Positions 20,301 through 27,895 of a stretch of DNA of 64,000 nt are shown piece by piece. Each line of letters begins with the position of its first letter. Position 1 is the first letter of the stretch. The DNA is from Chloroherpeton thalassium ATCC 35110 (lineage in GTDB: Bacteria; Bacteroidota; Chlorobiia; Chlorobiales; Chloroherpetonaceae): NCBI RefSeq assembly GCF_000020525.1, contig NC_011026.1, positions 124,001 to 188,000 on the forward strand, given 5' to 3'. A program made the position numbers and the translations under genes. The notes beneath the pieces were generated by a model. The model made no database searches, was not told the DNA's origin, and saw nothing but the letters and a program-made list of their open reading frames with translations.

Positions 20301-20388
20301 TTTCTTTCGGAGCATCTTCTTTGGGGTCGTTGTAAAGATTCCCCACACCTAACACATTGGAAAGAAATTTTGATAAACTTGATGGCAT
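17356..20388 (-). CDS. soeA: Cytoplasmic molybdopterin oxidoreductase catalytic subunit, SoeA/polysulfide-reductase-like
   Basis: 1010 residues, DMSO-reductase superfamily. An N-terminal [4Fe-4S] site is formed by Cys96, Cys99, Cys103 and Cys133, and Cys223 in SHTNICSAA is placed to bind molybdenum. No twin-arginine signal is present, so the enzyme should stay in the cytoplasm, as known for sulfite dehydrogenase SoeABC and unlike exported PsrA/PhsA. Beside it are a fused Fe-S/NrfD membrane partner and a TorD-like chaperone. With the sHdr genes upstream, which release sulfite in the cytoplasm, oxidation of sulfite to sulfate is the likely job. Polysulfide or tetrathionate chemistry cannot be excluded. 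The start has AGGAG 7 bases upstream. The last residues, MRFGSAQRSV, are encoded by a dispersed-repeat-like sequence. Confidence 0.8.
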   Translation of the reverse strand: MPSSLSKFLSNVLGVGNLYNDPKEDAPKETTNVAGESLPKFGVTDTAPENMIEVRQPDGRISSYPPPDKWDDWVQWDAKAWPQKVARRYTLVPTICFNCESACGLTAYVDKTTFEIQKFEGNPVHPGSRGRNCAKGPATHNQIYDPERILYPLKRVGERGEGKWKRISWEEALTEIGEKMRESRKIRKDGIVYHVGRPGEDHYVNRCIQSWGVDGHNSHTNICSAAARAGYAFWSGFDRPSADFSNARVILLLSAHLESGHYFNPHAQRIIEGQTKGAKIITLDPRLSNTASKSDVWLPTWPGSEPTVLLAFANYLIQNDRYDKEFMRKWVNWEDTLAHFATHGTEGDLSNDGELESLRAELQDPEHRKNFEFFDRLLKVLYRDFTFERAAEESEVPIERLIESAEYIANCDGKLATHTWRSATMGNRGGWQVARTLFFLNVLTGSVGTKGGTSGNSWNKFVPKPFKTPPPITAWNELHLPHEWPFAFYEMSFLLPHFLLEGRGEMDVYFTRVYNPMWINPDGFVWMKALKDEQKIKCHVALTPTWNESAWFADYVLPMGHGPERHDLMSQETHAGKWIGFRQPVRRVAMERAGKKVRFTYEANPGEVWEENEFWVELSGKMDPDGSLGVRQWFESPYREGELITQDEYWQWIFENSVPGLPEAAAKENLTPLAYMRKYGCFEVVHETYTPYAAPIDGDAPGAEVDGERYKGFDTPSKKLEFFSPTLYNWGWKELEYTVPWQLKSHVHQDFINRSKGEMILLPTFRLPTLIHTRSANAKWLYEISHRNPVWMNPQDANRLQVTSGDLIRVETEIGYFVDKVWVTEGIKPGVVACSHHLGRWRLDKQIGVSKGMSSLAELDESGHRFNLKIIHGAQSWESFDPDTSRVWWKDVGVHQNLTHAVHPDPISGAHCWLQKAMNVSKAAPDDNYGDVFVDTEKSMQVYREWVALTRSAVDYSPDGTRRPHWLKRPLKPVKEAYKLPENPFGREVKSAESSAGSAYMRFGSAQRSV

Positions 20389-20414
20389 TTCTAAACTCCT
20401 ATCGGTTCATAAGT

Positions 20415-22058
20415 TTAACTGTTCGCAACTTTTTGAGGGGCTGTCACAAAGGCGTATTCATAAAAATAAAGGCCGACGAGCATGGCCACACCGCCTAACG
20501 CCATGCCGATGCCGACATTCGTTAGCACAAGCAAAAACGCCGCAAGGTGTCCGACGGCAATCGCGCCGCCCCAAAAATAGCTTTTAAATTCGCCGTGAAT
20601 CATCTTATGCGCGGCGGCGGCTGCCGTTTCGCTTGCATGAGGCATCGCAATTTCCCCAAAGAAAATGACGAGCAAATCAAGCGTTAGGAAAATCAAAAAT
20701 CCGTTTTTTGCAAGGCTAAAGACTTCCGGCGCAAGCGGCGCAAAAAGGTTCAAAATGAGAAGCGTTCCTGCTCCCGCCATCACCGCCTGAACGATCAAGT
20801 GCAAGGGCAACAGCGGACTTTGCCACAGGTCGCGCCCTTCTGCCTGACCGAAAAGAAATGCCGTATAAACGGTTACCCCTAACGAAAATGGAATCATCGC
20901 AACGAGCGCGGCGGTTCGCAGTTCCGGCGAAATCTCGCCGATGACGCCCATAAGCGAAAGCATTTCGGAACCCCACCAAACGGCAGAAAGGGTGCTGAAA
21001 AGTCCCAAATAAACCGCTCCCCTTGCAAGCCAACTTTTGGTTTGCGGTCGGAACATAACGCGCAAAAATCGGTCGGGCTTTTCCAAATCAACTACAAGAA
21101 ATACTGAAGTTAAAGCTGAGAAAATAAGCGATGTGAAAAATCCGACGGCGGCCAGCGTCCCGCCGATTTTTGCAAGGCCGAACGCATGAACGACCGCAAG
21201 GAATAAAATTAGTCCGGCGGCAACGCCTTTGGTGACGAGATAAGCAGGCACCGGCCAATGCCATTGCAAGGCGTGTCGAATATCGTAAGCGACCTGCGCC
21301 ATTTGTGAGGCTTCGCGCTCGCCGGTTTGCACCGTTCCGCCGTTAGGATGCCCTTGTGCCGCAAGTCGGCGAATCGCCGTACCGGAAGTGGATTTTCTTT
21401 TTGTGCCGTTCGTTGAGGCCGATTTCTTCGCATGACCGTTCCGATATGCGGCAGGCGTTTCCGCCCAAAGAAACTCTTTCGAGAGATGCTCCGCAGCCGT
21501 CGGCGTTAGGTTCAGGTCATGTCCTTCGATGTAAAAAAGTTTCGGCGCGGTGCCTTGTTCCGGCTTTCGAACGGTGACGCTATTTTTAGAAAGCACCTTT
21601 TGAATTTCGCTGTTCGGATCGTCAAGGTCGCCGCAAACGATGGCATGTTGCGGGCAAACGACCACGCAGGCCGGCTCGAGGCCGTTTTCCAAACGATGCG
21701 CACAAAAATGACATTTCGAGGCCGTCCCTGAGTCGGGGTCGACATGAATGGCGTTGTACGGGCAAGCCTGCGTGCAAGCTTTGCAGCCGATACAGACGTT
21801 TTTATCGAACTCCACGATGCCATCCTCACGCTGATACATGGCCGTGACCGGACAAATCCTAACACATGGCGGGTTGGCGCAATGATTGCAACGGGTTACT
21901 TGAAAATATCGCTTGGTATTCGGATAAGCGCCCTGCTCCGTGTATTTCACCCAAGTTCTCGATACGCCGAGCGGGACGCTATTCTCACTTTTGCAAGCCG
22001 TAGAGCAGGCATGGCAGCCGATGCACTTTCGGTTATCTATCACAAAACTATAATTCAT
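20415..22058 (-). CDS. soeBC: Fused Fe-S electron-transfer and NrfD-like membrane subunit (SoeB-SoeC fusion)
   Basis: 547 residues. Residues 1 to about 190 carry four ferredoxin-type cysteine groups, beginning Cys12, 15, 18, 22 (CIGCHACSTAC), then CNHCANPPCVRICP, CIGCKACTQACP and CHFCAHR...CVVVCP, as in DmsB/PsrB/SoeB. A polar linker (about 205-265, rich in Lys, Ser, Thr, Gly) leads to a C-terminal domain of about eight membrane helices with the NrfD/PsrC segment DLEKPDRFLRVMFRPQTKSWLARGA. Electrons from the molybdoenzyme would pass through the clusters to quinone. In most organisms the two parts are separate genes. It lies 26 bases upstream of the catalytic-subunit gene. Confidence 0.85.
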   Translation of the reverse strand: MNYSFVIDNRKCIGCHACSTACKSENSVPLGVSRTWVKYTEQGAYPNTKRYFQVTRCNHCANPPCVRICPVTAMYQREDGIVEFDKNVCIGCKACTQACPYNAIHVDPDSGTASKCHFCAHRLENGLEPACVVVCPQHAIVCGDLDDPNSEIQKVLSKNSVTVRKPEQGTAPKLFYIEGHDLNLTPTAAEHLSKEFLWAETPAAYRNGHAKKSASTNGTKRKSTSGTAIRRLAAQGHPNGGTVQTGEREASQMAQVAYDIRHALQWHWPVPAYLVTKGVAAGLILFLAVVHAFGLAKIGGTLAAVGFFTSLIFSALTSVFLVVDLEKPDRFLRVMFRPQTKSWLARGAVYLGLFSTLSAVWWGSEMLSLMGVIGEISPELRTAALVAMIPFSLGVTVYTAFLFGQAEGRDLWQSPLLPLHLIVQAVMAGAGTLLILNLFAPLAPEVFSLAKNGFLIFLTLDLLVIFFGEIAMPHASETAAAAAHKMIHGEFKSYFWGGAIAVGHLAAFLLVLTNVGIGMALGGVAMLVGLYFYEYAFVTAPQKVANS

Positions 22059-22186
22059 GGCTGTTCCTATCGGTCTCTTTGTTGTTTTTGTTGTAATGTT
22101 GTTTTGACCCTATCGGTCTGAGCAAAGACGACGATTTTAATTATTACCTCCGTCTTTGCTCCCGCTGACAAATTTTTTCTTGTCGG

Positions 22187-22243
22187 ATTGAGCGGAGACG
22201 AAATCCTGCTTCTTGAAAGTCCGCCCTTCGTCTCCGCTTGGGC
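22187..22243. repeat. Dispersed intergenic repeat, family B
   Basis: Contains TTGAGCGGAGACGAAATCC and, facing it, CCTTCGTCTCCGCTTGGGCTGACACGG. The two cores TGAGCGGAGACGAA and TTCGTCTCCGCT are inverted copies of one word and recur in most gaps of this gene cluster. The copy sits between the Fe-S/NrfD gene and the radical SAM gene. Confidence 0.8.
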
Positions 22244-22314
22244 TGACACGGTAAATTTGTCATTCAACGGCTTATCTTTTTCCATTTCGGAAAAGTCATG
22301 CCTAAAGCCTTTTG

Positions 22315-23424
22315 TCAGGAAGCTTTCCGCGCTTCCGCCGTAAAGCGTTCCATGCCGATGCGCCGATGAATTTCCGGCAAAAGTGCCGCGCCTTTTTCCC
22401 AATCAACCAAGCGGTTGATGAAGTAAAAGAGGTACATCGTCGTCAGCCAGTTGGTGAAATCCGCTTCGGTTGTCAGATGTTTTTTCATGTTTAAAATGAT
22501 CCATGAAAAATGCTGCCAAACGTCGAGGCAGGAGTCGCACGAGCGCGTGGTGGCGGTGCAGCAACGGCGCGTGGTCAGAAAATCGGCGTTGTAGGCGCGA
22601 AAATGCGGACTGTAAGGATTTCCGTTTGTTAGGCGTTCGGCATTCACCGGGTTGTTCGTTGAAATGCTCGTGCAAACGCTGTAGCCCCATTCTTGCTCAA
22701 ACAATTTGCCGGTTGAAACCACCTCGCCGATGTAGTTCGAGAGCAAAATATGCTCCGGGAAACGCTCAATCATGCGGGCAATCTCTTCCCTTGCAAATTG
22801 AAAGCCTTGACGATGGTCATAGCTGCCACCCATATTTGTCAGGTCACTATAAAACGTATAAAGCACCCGATTGCCGTTTCGGACGCATTCCTCCGTAACT
22901 TGCTGAATTTCATGCGCATTTCCCGGCGTGACGGTGTAGTACCAAAACGCCCGCGAATCATTGCGATAATTTTTCAGCGCGACGGGAAAAATATCGCGTT
23001 TCCCGCTGCCACGCATTTTCCTATCGGTTGCATGATTGCCCCAAACGGATACGCCTATCGGCATTTGCTCAAACCCTTCGTAAGGAATTTTGCGAAAACC
23101 GTTTGTGGAAACATTCATTTTGAAATTATCATAAACCTTTTTCAAGCGGCCTAATTCCAAGCTCGGCTCACCGCCGACGACCGTCACGAAATTCGTGCCG
23201 CGCTCTTTTTCCGATTCAATGAGCCTATCAAAATCGCCGTCCGTTGCGTTGCTTCCCAAACGGTTTATTTGCTGCGAAAAATAATAGCAGCCCTTGCAGT
23301 GAATGTTGCATTCATGCGTTAGGTCAAGGGAAATCGAGCGAATCGCACCGGCCTTACGCACTTCATCGTAGAGCGTTTTCAAAAACGGCTCGGTTAAATA
23401 TTCTTTTAAGCTTCCTCGTTGCAT
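22315..23424 (-). CDS. Radical SAM protein of unknown function in the lipoate-assembly block
   Basis: 369 residues from the start MQRGSLKEYL at 23424, chosen because AAAGGAGG lies 6 bases upstream; a start at 23526 would overlap the ligase gene by 121 bases. The cluster-binding motif C-x3-C-x2-C is at Cys39, 43, 46 (CNIHCKGCYYF) and the GGEP motif at 84-87. A cysteine group near the C-terminus (Cys288, 289, 296, 299) could hold an auxiliary cluster or bind substrate. It overlaps the upstream lipoate-ligase-like gene by 19 bases, so it is probably translated with it. I do not recognise its family; it is not LipA and differs from both LipS-type proteins nearby. Confidence 0.75.
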   Translation of the reverse strand: MQRGSLKEYLTEPFLKTLYDEVRKAGAIRSISLDLTHECNIHCKGCYYFSQQINRLGSNATDGDFDRLIESEKERGTNFVTVVGGEPSLELGRLKKVYDNFKMNVSTNGFRKIPYEGFEQMPIGVSVWGNHATDRKMRGSGKRDIFPVALKNYRNDSRAFWYYTVTPGNAHEIQQVTEECVRNGNRVLYTFYSDLTNMGGSYDHRQGFQFAREEIARMIERFPEHILLSNYIGEVVSTGKLFEQEWGYSVCTSISTNNPVNAERLTNGNPYSPHFRAYNADFLTTRRCCTATTRSCDSCLDVWQHFSWIILNMKKHLTTEADFTNWLTTMYLFYFINRLVDWEKGAALLPEIHRRIGMERFTAEARKAS

Positions 23425-24434
23425 AAGACCTCCTTTTCTTGCAAAAGCAGTTCGGACTGCCAATTTTTCAAGGGTTTGCCTATCAAAAATTGATGCAGCT
23501 TTCGATGAAATCTCTTTTTCGGACATTCGATAACGGCGTCCGAAATAATGCCGTCCGTCACCTTCATGGCGACTGAAAACGACATGCCGTCTATCTCAAG
23601 CGTTTCGTGATGGATAAACGCCCGCGCCGAAATTTTCAGCGGACGATATTTTTTTTCCGGTTCGTGAAGGGCTAAAAATTCATCGGAAGCAAGCGTTTGG
23701 CAAAAGGCTTCGGCTTTCGCTTGCTCCTCACTTGTTAGGCTTCCGATTGCGATAGGTCGCCCTAAAGATTGACTATAAGCGTTCGTTAGTTTTTCGCAAA
23801 GCTCGGACGGCGAAGCATCAATTCCGAGTTGCTTTAACGTCGTTAGGCGCTCAGATAGCGCGTTTTCGGCAAGCCGGCGAAATCCGTGTGACGGTGCGAA
23901 CCAAACCGTTGTCATGGCCGACATATCAAAATCCAGAAGAATGTTGCCGACGACGACAGCGGCCTCGCCAAGCTGCCCGCCACCCGTTCCCGCAATGCGT
24001 TTGCCGGAAACTTCAATTTCGTTGGCGCCTTGAAGCGAGGCATCTAAGCCCATATTTTTCAGAACTTCAATCGGTGGCGAAAGCAGCTTGGCATAAATTT
24101 TTTCAAACCGAGCGGGAAGACGGCTTTGATGAAACACGCACTGATAAAAAATTTGATTTTCATCCAAATAGGTTGTGCCGCCGCCGAGTTTTCGCCTAAC
24201 AATCGAAATCTGTTTTGCCTTGCAAATTTCCAAATCCAAAATTTGCTCTAAGGCTTGATGATAGCCGATGCACAAATAAGGCGTGGCAGGCTGCGTTAGG
24301 ATAATCGTATCCGGCGTGTCCTGCGTCATGGCGGCGGCGACCGCATGATAAACGGCCTGCGTCATCACGGCGTCGGTTTTACCGAGCGAAATCACGCGAA
24401 TCGGGGCGTTTTGCTTTGTGTCTTGCATCATCAT
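23406..24434 (-). CDS. Lipoate-protein ligase/octanoyltransferase-like protein, second copy
   Basis: 342 residues, BPL/LplA/LipB fold. The lipoyl-AMP binding motif RRKLGGG is at residues 80-86, and NEIEVSGKRIAG at about 138-149 supplies the catalytic Lys145. A C-terminal domain (about 265-342) resembles an LplB-like accessory domain. It could attach lipoate or octanoate to a lipoate-binding protein, or move it between proteins. A more canonical sLpl(AB)-type ligase lies three genes upstream, so the two may differ in donor or acceptor. AAAGGAGA precedes the ATG at 24434. Confidence 0.75.
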   Translation of the reverse strand: MMMQDTKQNAPIRVISLGKTDAVMTQAVYHAVAAAMTQDTPDTIILTQPATPYLCIGYHQALEQILDLEICKAKQISIVRRKLGGGTTYLDENQIFYQCVFHQSRLPARFEKIYAKLLSPPIEVLKNMGLDASLQGANEIEVSGKRIAGTGGGQLGEAAVVVGNILLDFDMSAMTTVWFAPSHGFRRLAENALSERLTTLKQLGIDASPSELCEKLTNAYSQSLGRPIAIGSLTSEEQAKAEAFCQTLASDEFLALHEPEKKYRPLKISARAFIHHETLEIDGMSFSVAMKVTDGIISDAVIECPKKRFHRKLHQFLIGKPLKNWQSELLLQEKEVLCNEEA

Positions 24435-24448
24435 TGTGTCTCCTTTTG

Positions 24449-25561
24449 TTAGGCAACTTTCATCGGCTGCAATTCTTCCAACTTCAATTGCTTGTGAATG
24501 TCCGCTTTGTCGGCAGCTTTCGGCATAAAGGGATAATCCCGGAAGGCTTCGCCCGGGCGATACGAACCGTAAGGCCGATTGCAGGCCATAACGCCGTGCC
24601 TATCGGGACATCCGTCCGTCATAAAAGCAATGCCTTCGTCAATCGTCCTATCGATTAATTCGTCCGAAACATCCAATTTTGAAATCATGCCGTGATCGTC
24701 AAACTCAATCTCGGACTCCGTTAGGCCGTGATTTTCAATCAGATGCTTAACAAGCTGCACCCGGCGATGTCGCCAAATCGGTTGCGCCTGCACATGTTGC
24801 ATCACGGTCCCCGGCTCGGGGTTGAATGAGAAAAGGAAAACGGCTATTTCGTCCCTCACGGCGTCCGAAATGAGGCGGACAAGGTCTCGGTCGGTTTCGC
24901 CCAAGCCGACGATGACATGGCAATTCACATGTCGCGCACCGTAGAGCCGGCGGGCAAGGCGGATCATGCTCCAATAGCGCTCCCAGTTATGCGGGCCGCG
25001 AGCCTTTCTGCCGCGAGCCTGTTCAAAAATTTCGGGCGTGGCCGCGTCAAGGCCAAAGCCGACCATGTCCGCACCGGCGGCTTTGAGTTCGCGCAAGACG
25101 CCTTCGCTCATGGTGGTGGCATTGACGAGGCCGGAAATCGGGACGACCGGCGCGACTTTGCGAATTTGGCGAACAATGGCGAGCATGTCCGCATTGTTGC
25201 TCCGATGATGCACCTGCGACACACAAACGCGCCCAACGCCTAACCGTGCCTCAACTTCGGCGATTTTTTGTGCAATCAGTTCGGTCGGATAAATCGGCCA
25301 CGAGACGCGGATAAACGTATTTTCATCGGCAAGCCCCGGACGCTCACGCGCAAGGCCGCAATAGCTGCAATTCGCGGCGCAGCCTTCGTCATACACCTGC
25401 AATAAATTGATGCAATTGCAGCGGCATCCTTGAATCGTGCCGGGCTTCAGCCCCAATTCAACCGCCGCCGCCATGCTGATTCTAACAACATCGGGACTTG
25501 TTAGGGAAACTTCGGAAGTTCTTTTTTCGGTTTGCTTTATCTGCTCCATTTCAAAACTCAC
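24449..25561 (-). CDS. Radical SAM lipoyl-synthase component, LipS1/LipS2 type (first of pair)
   Basis: 370 residues. The radical SAM cluster is bound by Cys61, Cys65, Cys68 (CAANCSYCGL); an extra cysteine group Cys46, Cys48, Cys50 (CRCNC) just before it can hold the auxiliary cluster that is sacrificed as sulfur donor. Classical LipA has a different auxiliary motif and a C-terminal RSSY, both absent. With the neighbouring radical SAM gene it matches the two-protein LipS1/LipS2 lipoyl synthase described with sLpl(AB) ligases in sHdr organisms. I cannot say from sequence alone which is LipS1. Start GTG 25561; ATG 25549 is an alternative. Confidence 0.75.
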   Translation of the reverse strand: MSFEMEQIKQTEKRTSEVSLTSPDVVRISMAAAVELGLKPGTIQGCRCNCINLLQVYDEGCAANCSYCGLARERPGLADENTFIRVSWPIYPTELIAQKIAEVEARLGVGRVCVSQVHHRSNNADMLAIVRQIRKVAPVVPISGLVNATTMSEGVLRELKAAGADMVGFGLDAATPEIFEQARGRKARGPHNWERYWSMIRLARRLYGARHVNCHVIVGLGETDRDLVRLISDAVRDEIAVFLFSFNPEPGTVMQHVQAQPIWRHRRVQLVKHLIENHGLTESEIEFDDHGMISKLDVSDELIDRTIDEGIAFMTDGCPDRHGVMACNRPYGSYRPGEAFRDYPFMPKAADKADIHKQLKLEELQPMKVA

Positions 25562-25652
25562 TTTCTCACGGTTTTTGACTTTTTCCTACACGAGTCAATC
25601 GTCTGTTTCGTCTGTCTCGAATTTCATTTTCGCTGCCAATTTTATGTCGCAC

Positions 25653-25766
25653 TTCGTCTCCGCTCAGTGCGACACGGATTTTAAACTTGTCTTTTTGTCT
25701 GTCGGCCTGACACGGATTTTAAACTTGTCTTTTTGTCTGTCGGCCTGAGCGGAGACGAAGGCCGGC
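25653..25766. repeat. Family B repeat with an internal exact 38-base tandem duplication
   Basis: Opens with CTTCGTCTCCGCTCA and closes with CCTGAGCGGAGACGAAGGCC, an inverted pair. Between them a 38-base unit beginning GACACGGATTTTAAAC is present twice without a mismatch (25671-25708 and 25709-25746). The duplication lies in the gap between the two LipS-type genes. Confidence 0.85.
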
Positions 25767-25780
25767 CTTTCAAAAAACCC

Positions 25781-26746
25781 TTACCAATTCACGCCGCAGC
25801 AGGCGTTGATAAATCGGGCTTGAAGCCCTTTGCTTTCGGCATATTTTACCATGCCTTCCGTCGGATAAGCGATGGAGTTGAGACCCATGTCGATGGCCGA
25901 ACGGTCTATTTGTTTTTTTACTTCGCCTATCGGTCGGGCGCAGCCGAGGCCGATCAGCGTTTCCGGTAGCATTGTTCGGGCTGCGAAGAAAATTTCCTCA
26001 ATGTCCTGAATCGTTGGGGGCGCGATTTCGGCCATTTCGGTTCCGGCGACAGCCATTAAAACCACCAAAACGAGCATCTTCGGCGGGTGACGGCGCACCA
26101 TTTCCAGCGCGTTCAACTCGCCTTTGAGCTTCCCGAAATAATGCCCGATAACGACATGCGGCACACAGGGAAGTTCATATTTTTCAAGCCTTGCAAGTAC
26201 GGCTTCATAATCTTCCGGCTCTTTTTCAAGTCCGTAGACTTCACGAATCGTTTGCCGGTCGCCTATCACATCGAACATCACGCCGTCGATATTTGCCTCA
26301 CGAAGTGCGGAGCATGTTTCGTCGTCGATAAGTCCGGGATGGACACGAACGGTTAGGCCGAGTTCTTTTTTGACTCGCGCCAAATCGGGAATGAACTTCA
26401 AAAGCGGCACGCTGCCCGCGCGGTCGCTGCCGCCCGAAATCAACACGCCTTTTGCGCCGTCCTCCGAAAGCTTTCGGCACATCTCGAACAGCGAGCCTTG
26501 GAATTTTTTCAAATTCAGCATTCCGCGCAAAAGCACCTTACCGCAATGCTTGCAGTTAAGGGCGCAATCCGTTCCCGTTAGGCTAACGGCGACGAACTCG
26601 CGCGAGTTATGCTTGGTATATTCCGACGTTTGATATTGCTTCAGGCCGGGCGTATGAAAGACAATTTCATTCGGAAAATTTGCCTTGCGCAATTCAAATG
26701 CCGCCTCGGCGCGTTCGTCTGTTCGAAGCATCGTTTCATCCTGCAT
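25781..26746 (-). CDS. Radical SAM lipoyl-synthase component, LipS1/LipS2 type (second of pair)
   Basis: 321 residues. The radical SAM motif C-x3-C-x2-C is at Cys61, Cys65, Cys68 (CALNCKHCGK), with LISGGSDRAG as the SAM-binding glycine segment. Two adjacent cysteines, Cys317 and Cys318 (NACCGVNW), at the very end may bind an auxiliary cluster. Position between the sLpl(AB)-type ligase and another LipS-like gene points to sulfur insertion at C6 or C8 of a protein-bound octanoyl group. TAGGAGG lies 6 bases upstream of the ATG, inside the end of the ligase gene, which it overlaps by 11 bases; the two are translationally coupled. Confidence 0.75.
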   Translation of the reverse strand: MQDETMLRTDERAEAAFELRKANFPNEIVFHTPGLKQYQTSEYTKHNSREFVAVSLTGTDCALNCKHCGKVLLRGMLNLKKFQGSLFEMCRKLSEDGAKGVLISGGSDRAGSVPLLKFIPDLARVKKELGLTVRVHPGLIDDETCSALREANIDGVMFDVIGDRQTIREVYGLEKEPEDYEAVLARLEKYELPCVPHVVIGHYFGKLKGELNALEMVRRHPPKMLVLVVLMAVAGTEMAEIAPPTIQDIEEIFFAARTMLPETLIGLGCARPIGEVKKQIDRSAIDMGLNSIAYPTEGMVKYAESKGLQARFINACCGVNW

Positions 26747-27884
26747 AGCCGCCTCCTAAGCCCAATTCCGTTTTCGGCGTGACGAAGCAACCGTAAGGCT
26801 CGGTTTTTTCCGACTCGTTTTTTTGTAAGGCGTTTTCGATGGCAGCGTCAATCGCTTGGAAAACTTGGTGAATCGGCAAGTGGCTTAGCTCGGTTTCGCG
26901 CTCGCGATAAAGCGCATAAAGCGTTTCTTGAACGGCGTCAGATTTGGCGGAATGCCAGCGAAAACGGGCTTCCAAATCGGCAATCGCATTTTCCGACGCA
27001 ATGAAATCGCCGCCGAGATGCAAGGCCTTCAAGGTTTTTCCGGCCAGCGTGACGGCCACATCCAAAAGGCCGCCCGGCGTTTTCAGCTTGGCTTTTCCGG
27101 CGCTGTCGGGAACATCGCTGTTTTGGAAAATCCAATCGCGTGTGGCATATTTTCCCTTTTCTAAAACGTTAGCTTCCAGAAATTCTTCAGCCGAAAAGCA
27201 ATCTTCACGCAGCCGTGTTTCGAACGTTTTTTCGTAGCCTTCCCCGACCAACCGCCGTAGTTCGTCAATTGAAACCGGCGCTCGGGCTTCTTTCCTAACG
27301 GTTGTGATTCGCTCGGCAACCGTACCGATTTCCTTGTCGGTAATTTTTTCAAACGGCGTTTTCAGCACTTCGAGCATCAGCGCCACATCAAGGTCAAACA
27401 GGATCGAGGCGTGAAAAAGTAGGCCGCCCGTCGCGGTGCGATGCAGGCCGAGTCCCGCAATTTTTTTGCCGTTAACTTCGATGTCGTTTTTGCGCTTGAA
27501 CGCGGCATCGATGCCTAACTGTTCGAAAGTAGACAAAATGCCTGACGAAAATCTTGCCATCATTTCCTTCACGCGGGCGTAAGCGGGCTGATTTTTGGCG
27601 GAAAGCGTCAGCGCCACACCAAGCTGCCCCTCGCCCATGATGATTGCGCCGCCGCCCGTCGGCCTGCGATTGACCGCGATGCCGAGCTTTGCGCAATTCG
27701 GTAAATTTACCTCATTTTCAACCGTTTGAAATCGCCCGACCAGCGCCGAGTGCGAAGCGTAAGTATATATTCTAAGAGTCGGTTCGGACGTGCCCGCACC
27801 GACGCGCCTTGCCAGCGTTTCGTCGGCGGCAAGTCCGAAACCTGCGCTTGCGTCGTCGTCTTGAATCAGTCTCCATGTATCCAT
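26736..27884 (-). CDS. sLpl(AB): Lipoate:protein ligase sLpl(AB) type (LplA-LplB fusion)
   Basis: 382 residues. The LplA part carries RRPTGGGA (73-80) and NDIEVNGKKIAG (133-144) with the catalytic Lys at 140. The C-terminal part from about residue 245, with LKTPGGLLDVAVTLAGKTLKALHLGGDF-like sequence, is an LplB-type accessory domain fused on the same chain. This fused form is known as the ligase that lipoylates LbpA proteins in sHdr bacteria. It lies directly after lbpA2 (11-base gap) and before a LipS-type gene. Expected reaction: ATP-dependent attachment of lipoate or octanoate to LbpA in the cytoplasm. Confidence 0.82.
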   Translation of the reverse strand: MDTWRLIQDDDASAGFGLAADETLARRVGAGTSEPTLRIYTYASHSALVGRFQTVENEVNLPNCAKLGIAVNRRPTGGGAIIMGEGQLGVALTLSAKNQPAYARVKEMMARFSSGILSTFEQLGIDAAFKRKNDIEVNGKKIAGLGLHRTATGGLLFHASILFDLDVALMLEVLKTPFEKITDKEIGTVAERITTVRKEARAPVSIDELRRLVGEGYEKTFETRLREDCFSAEEFLEANVLEKGKYATRDWIFQNSDVPDSAGKAKLKTPGGLLDVAVTLAGKTLKALHLGGDFIASENAIADLEARFRWHSAKSDAVQETLYALYRERETELSHLPIHQVFQAIDAAIENALQKNESEKTEPYGCFVTPKTELGLGGGYAG

Positions 27885-27895
27885 TTTGAAACTCC

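Noticed and set aside
25671-25746. Possible CRISPR-like direct repeats
   Set aside because: Only two adjacent copies without spacers and no cas gene; also the blocks at 33.2 and 35.8-36.0 kb lack regular spacers.
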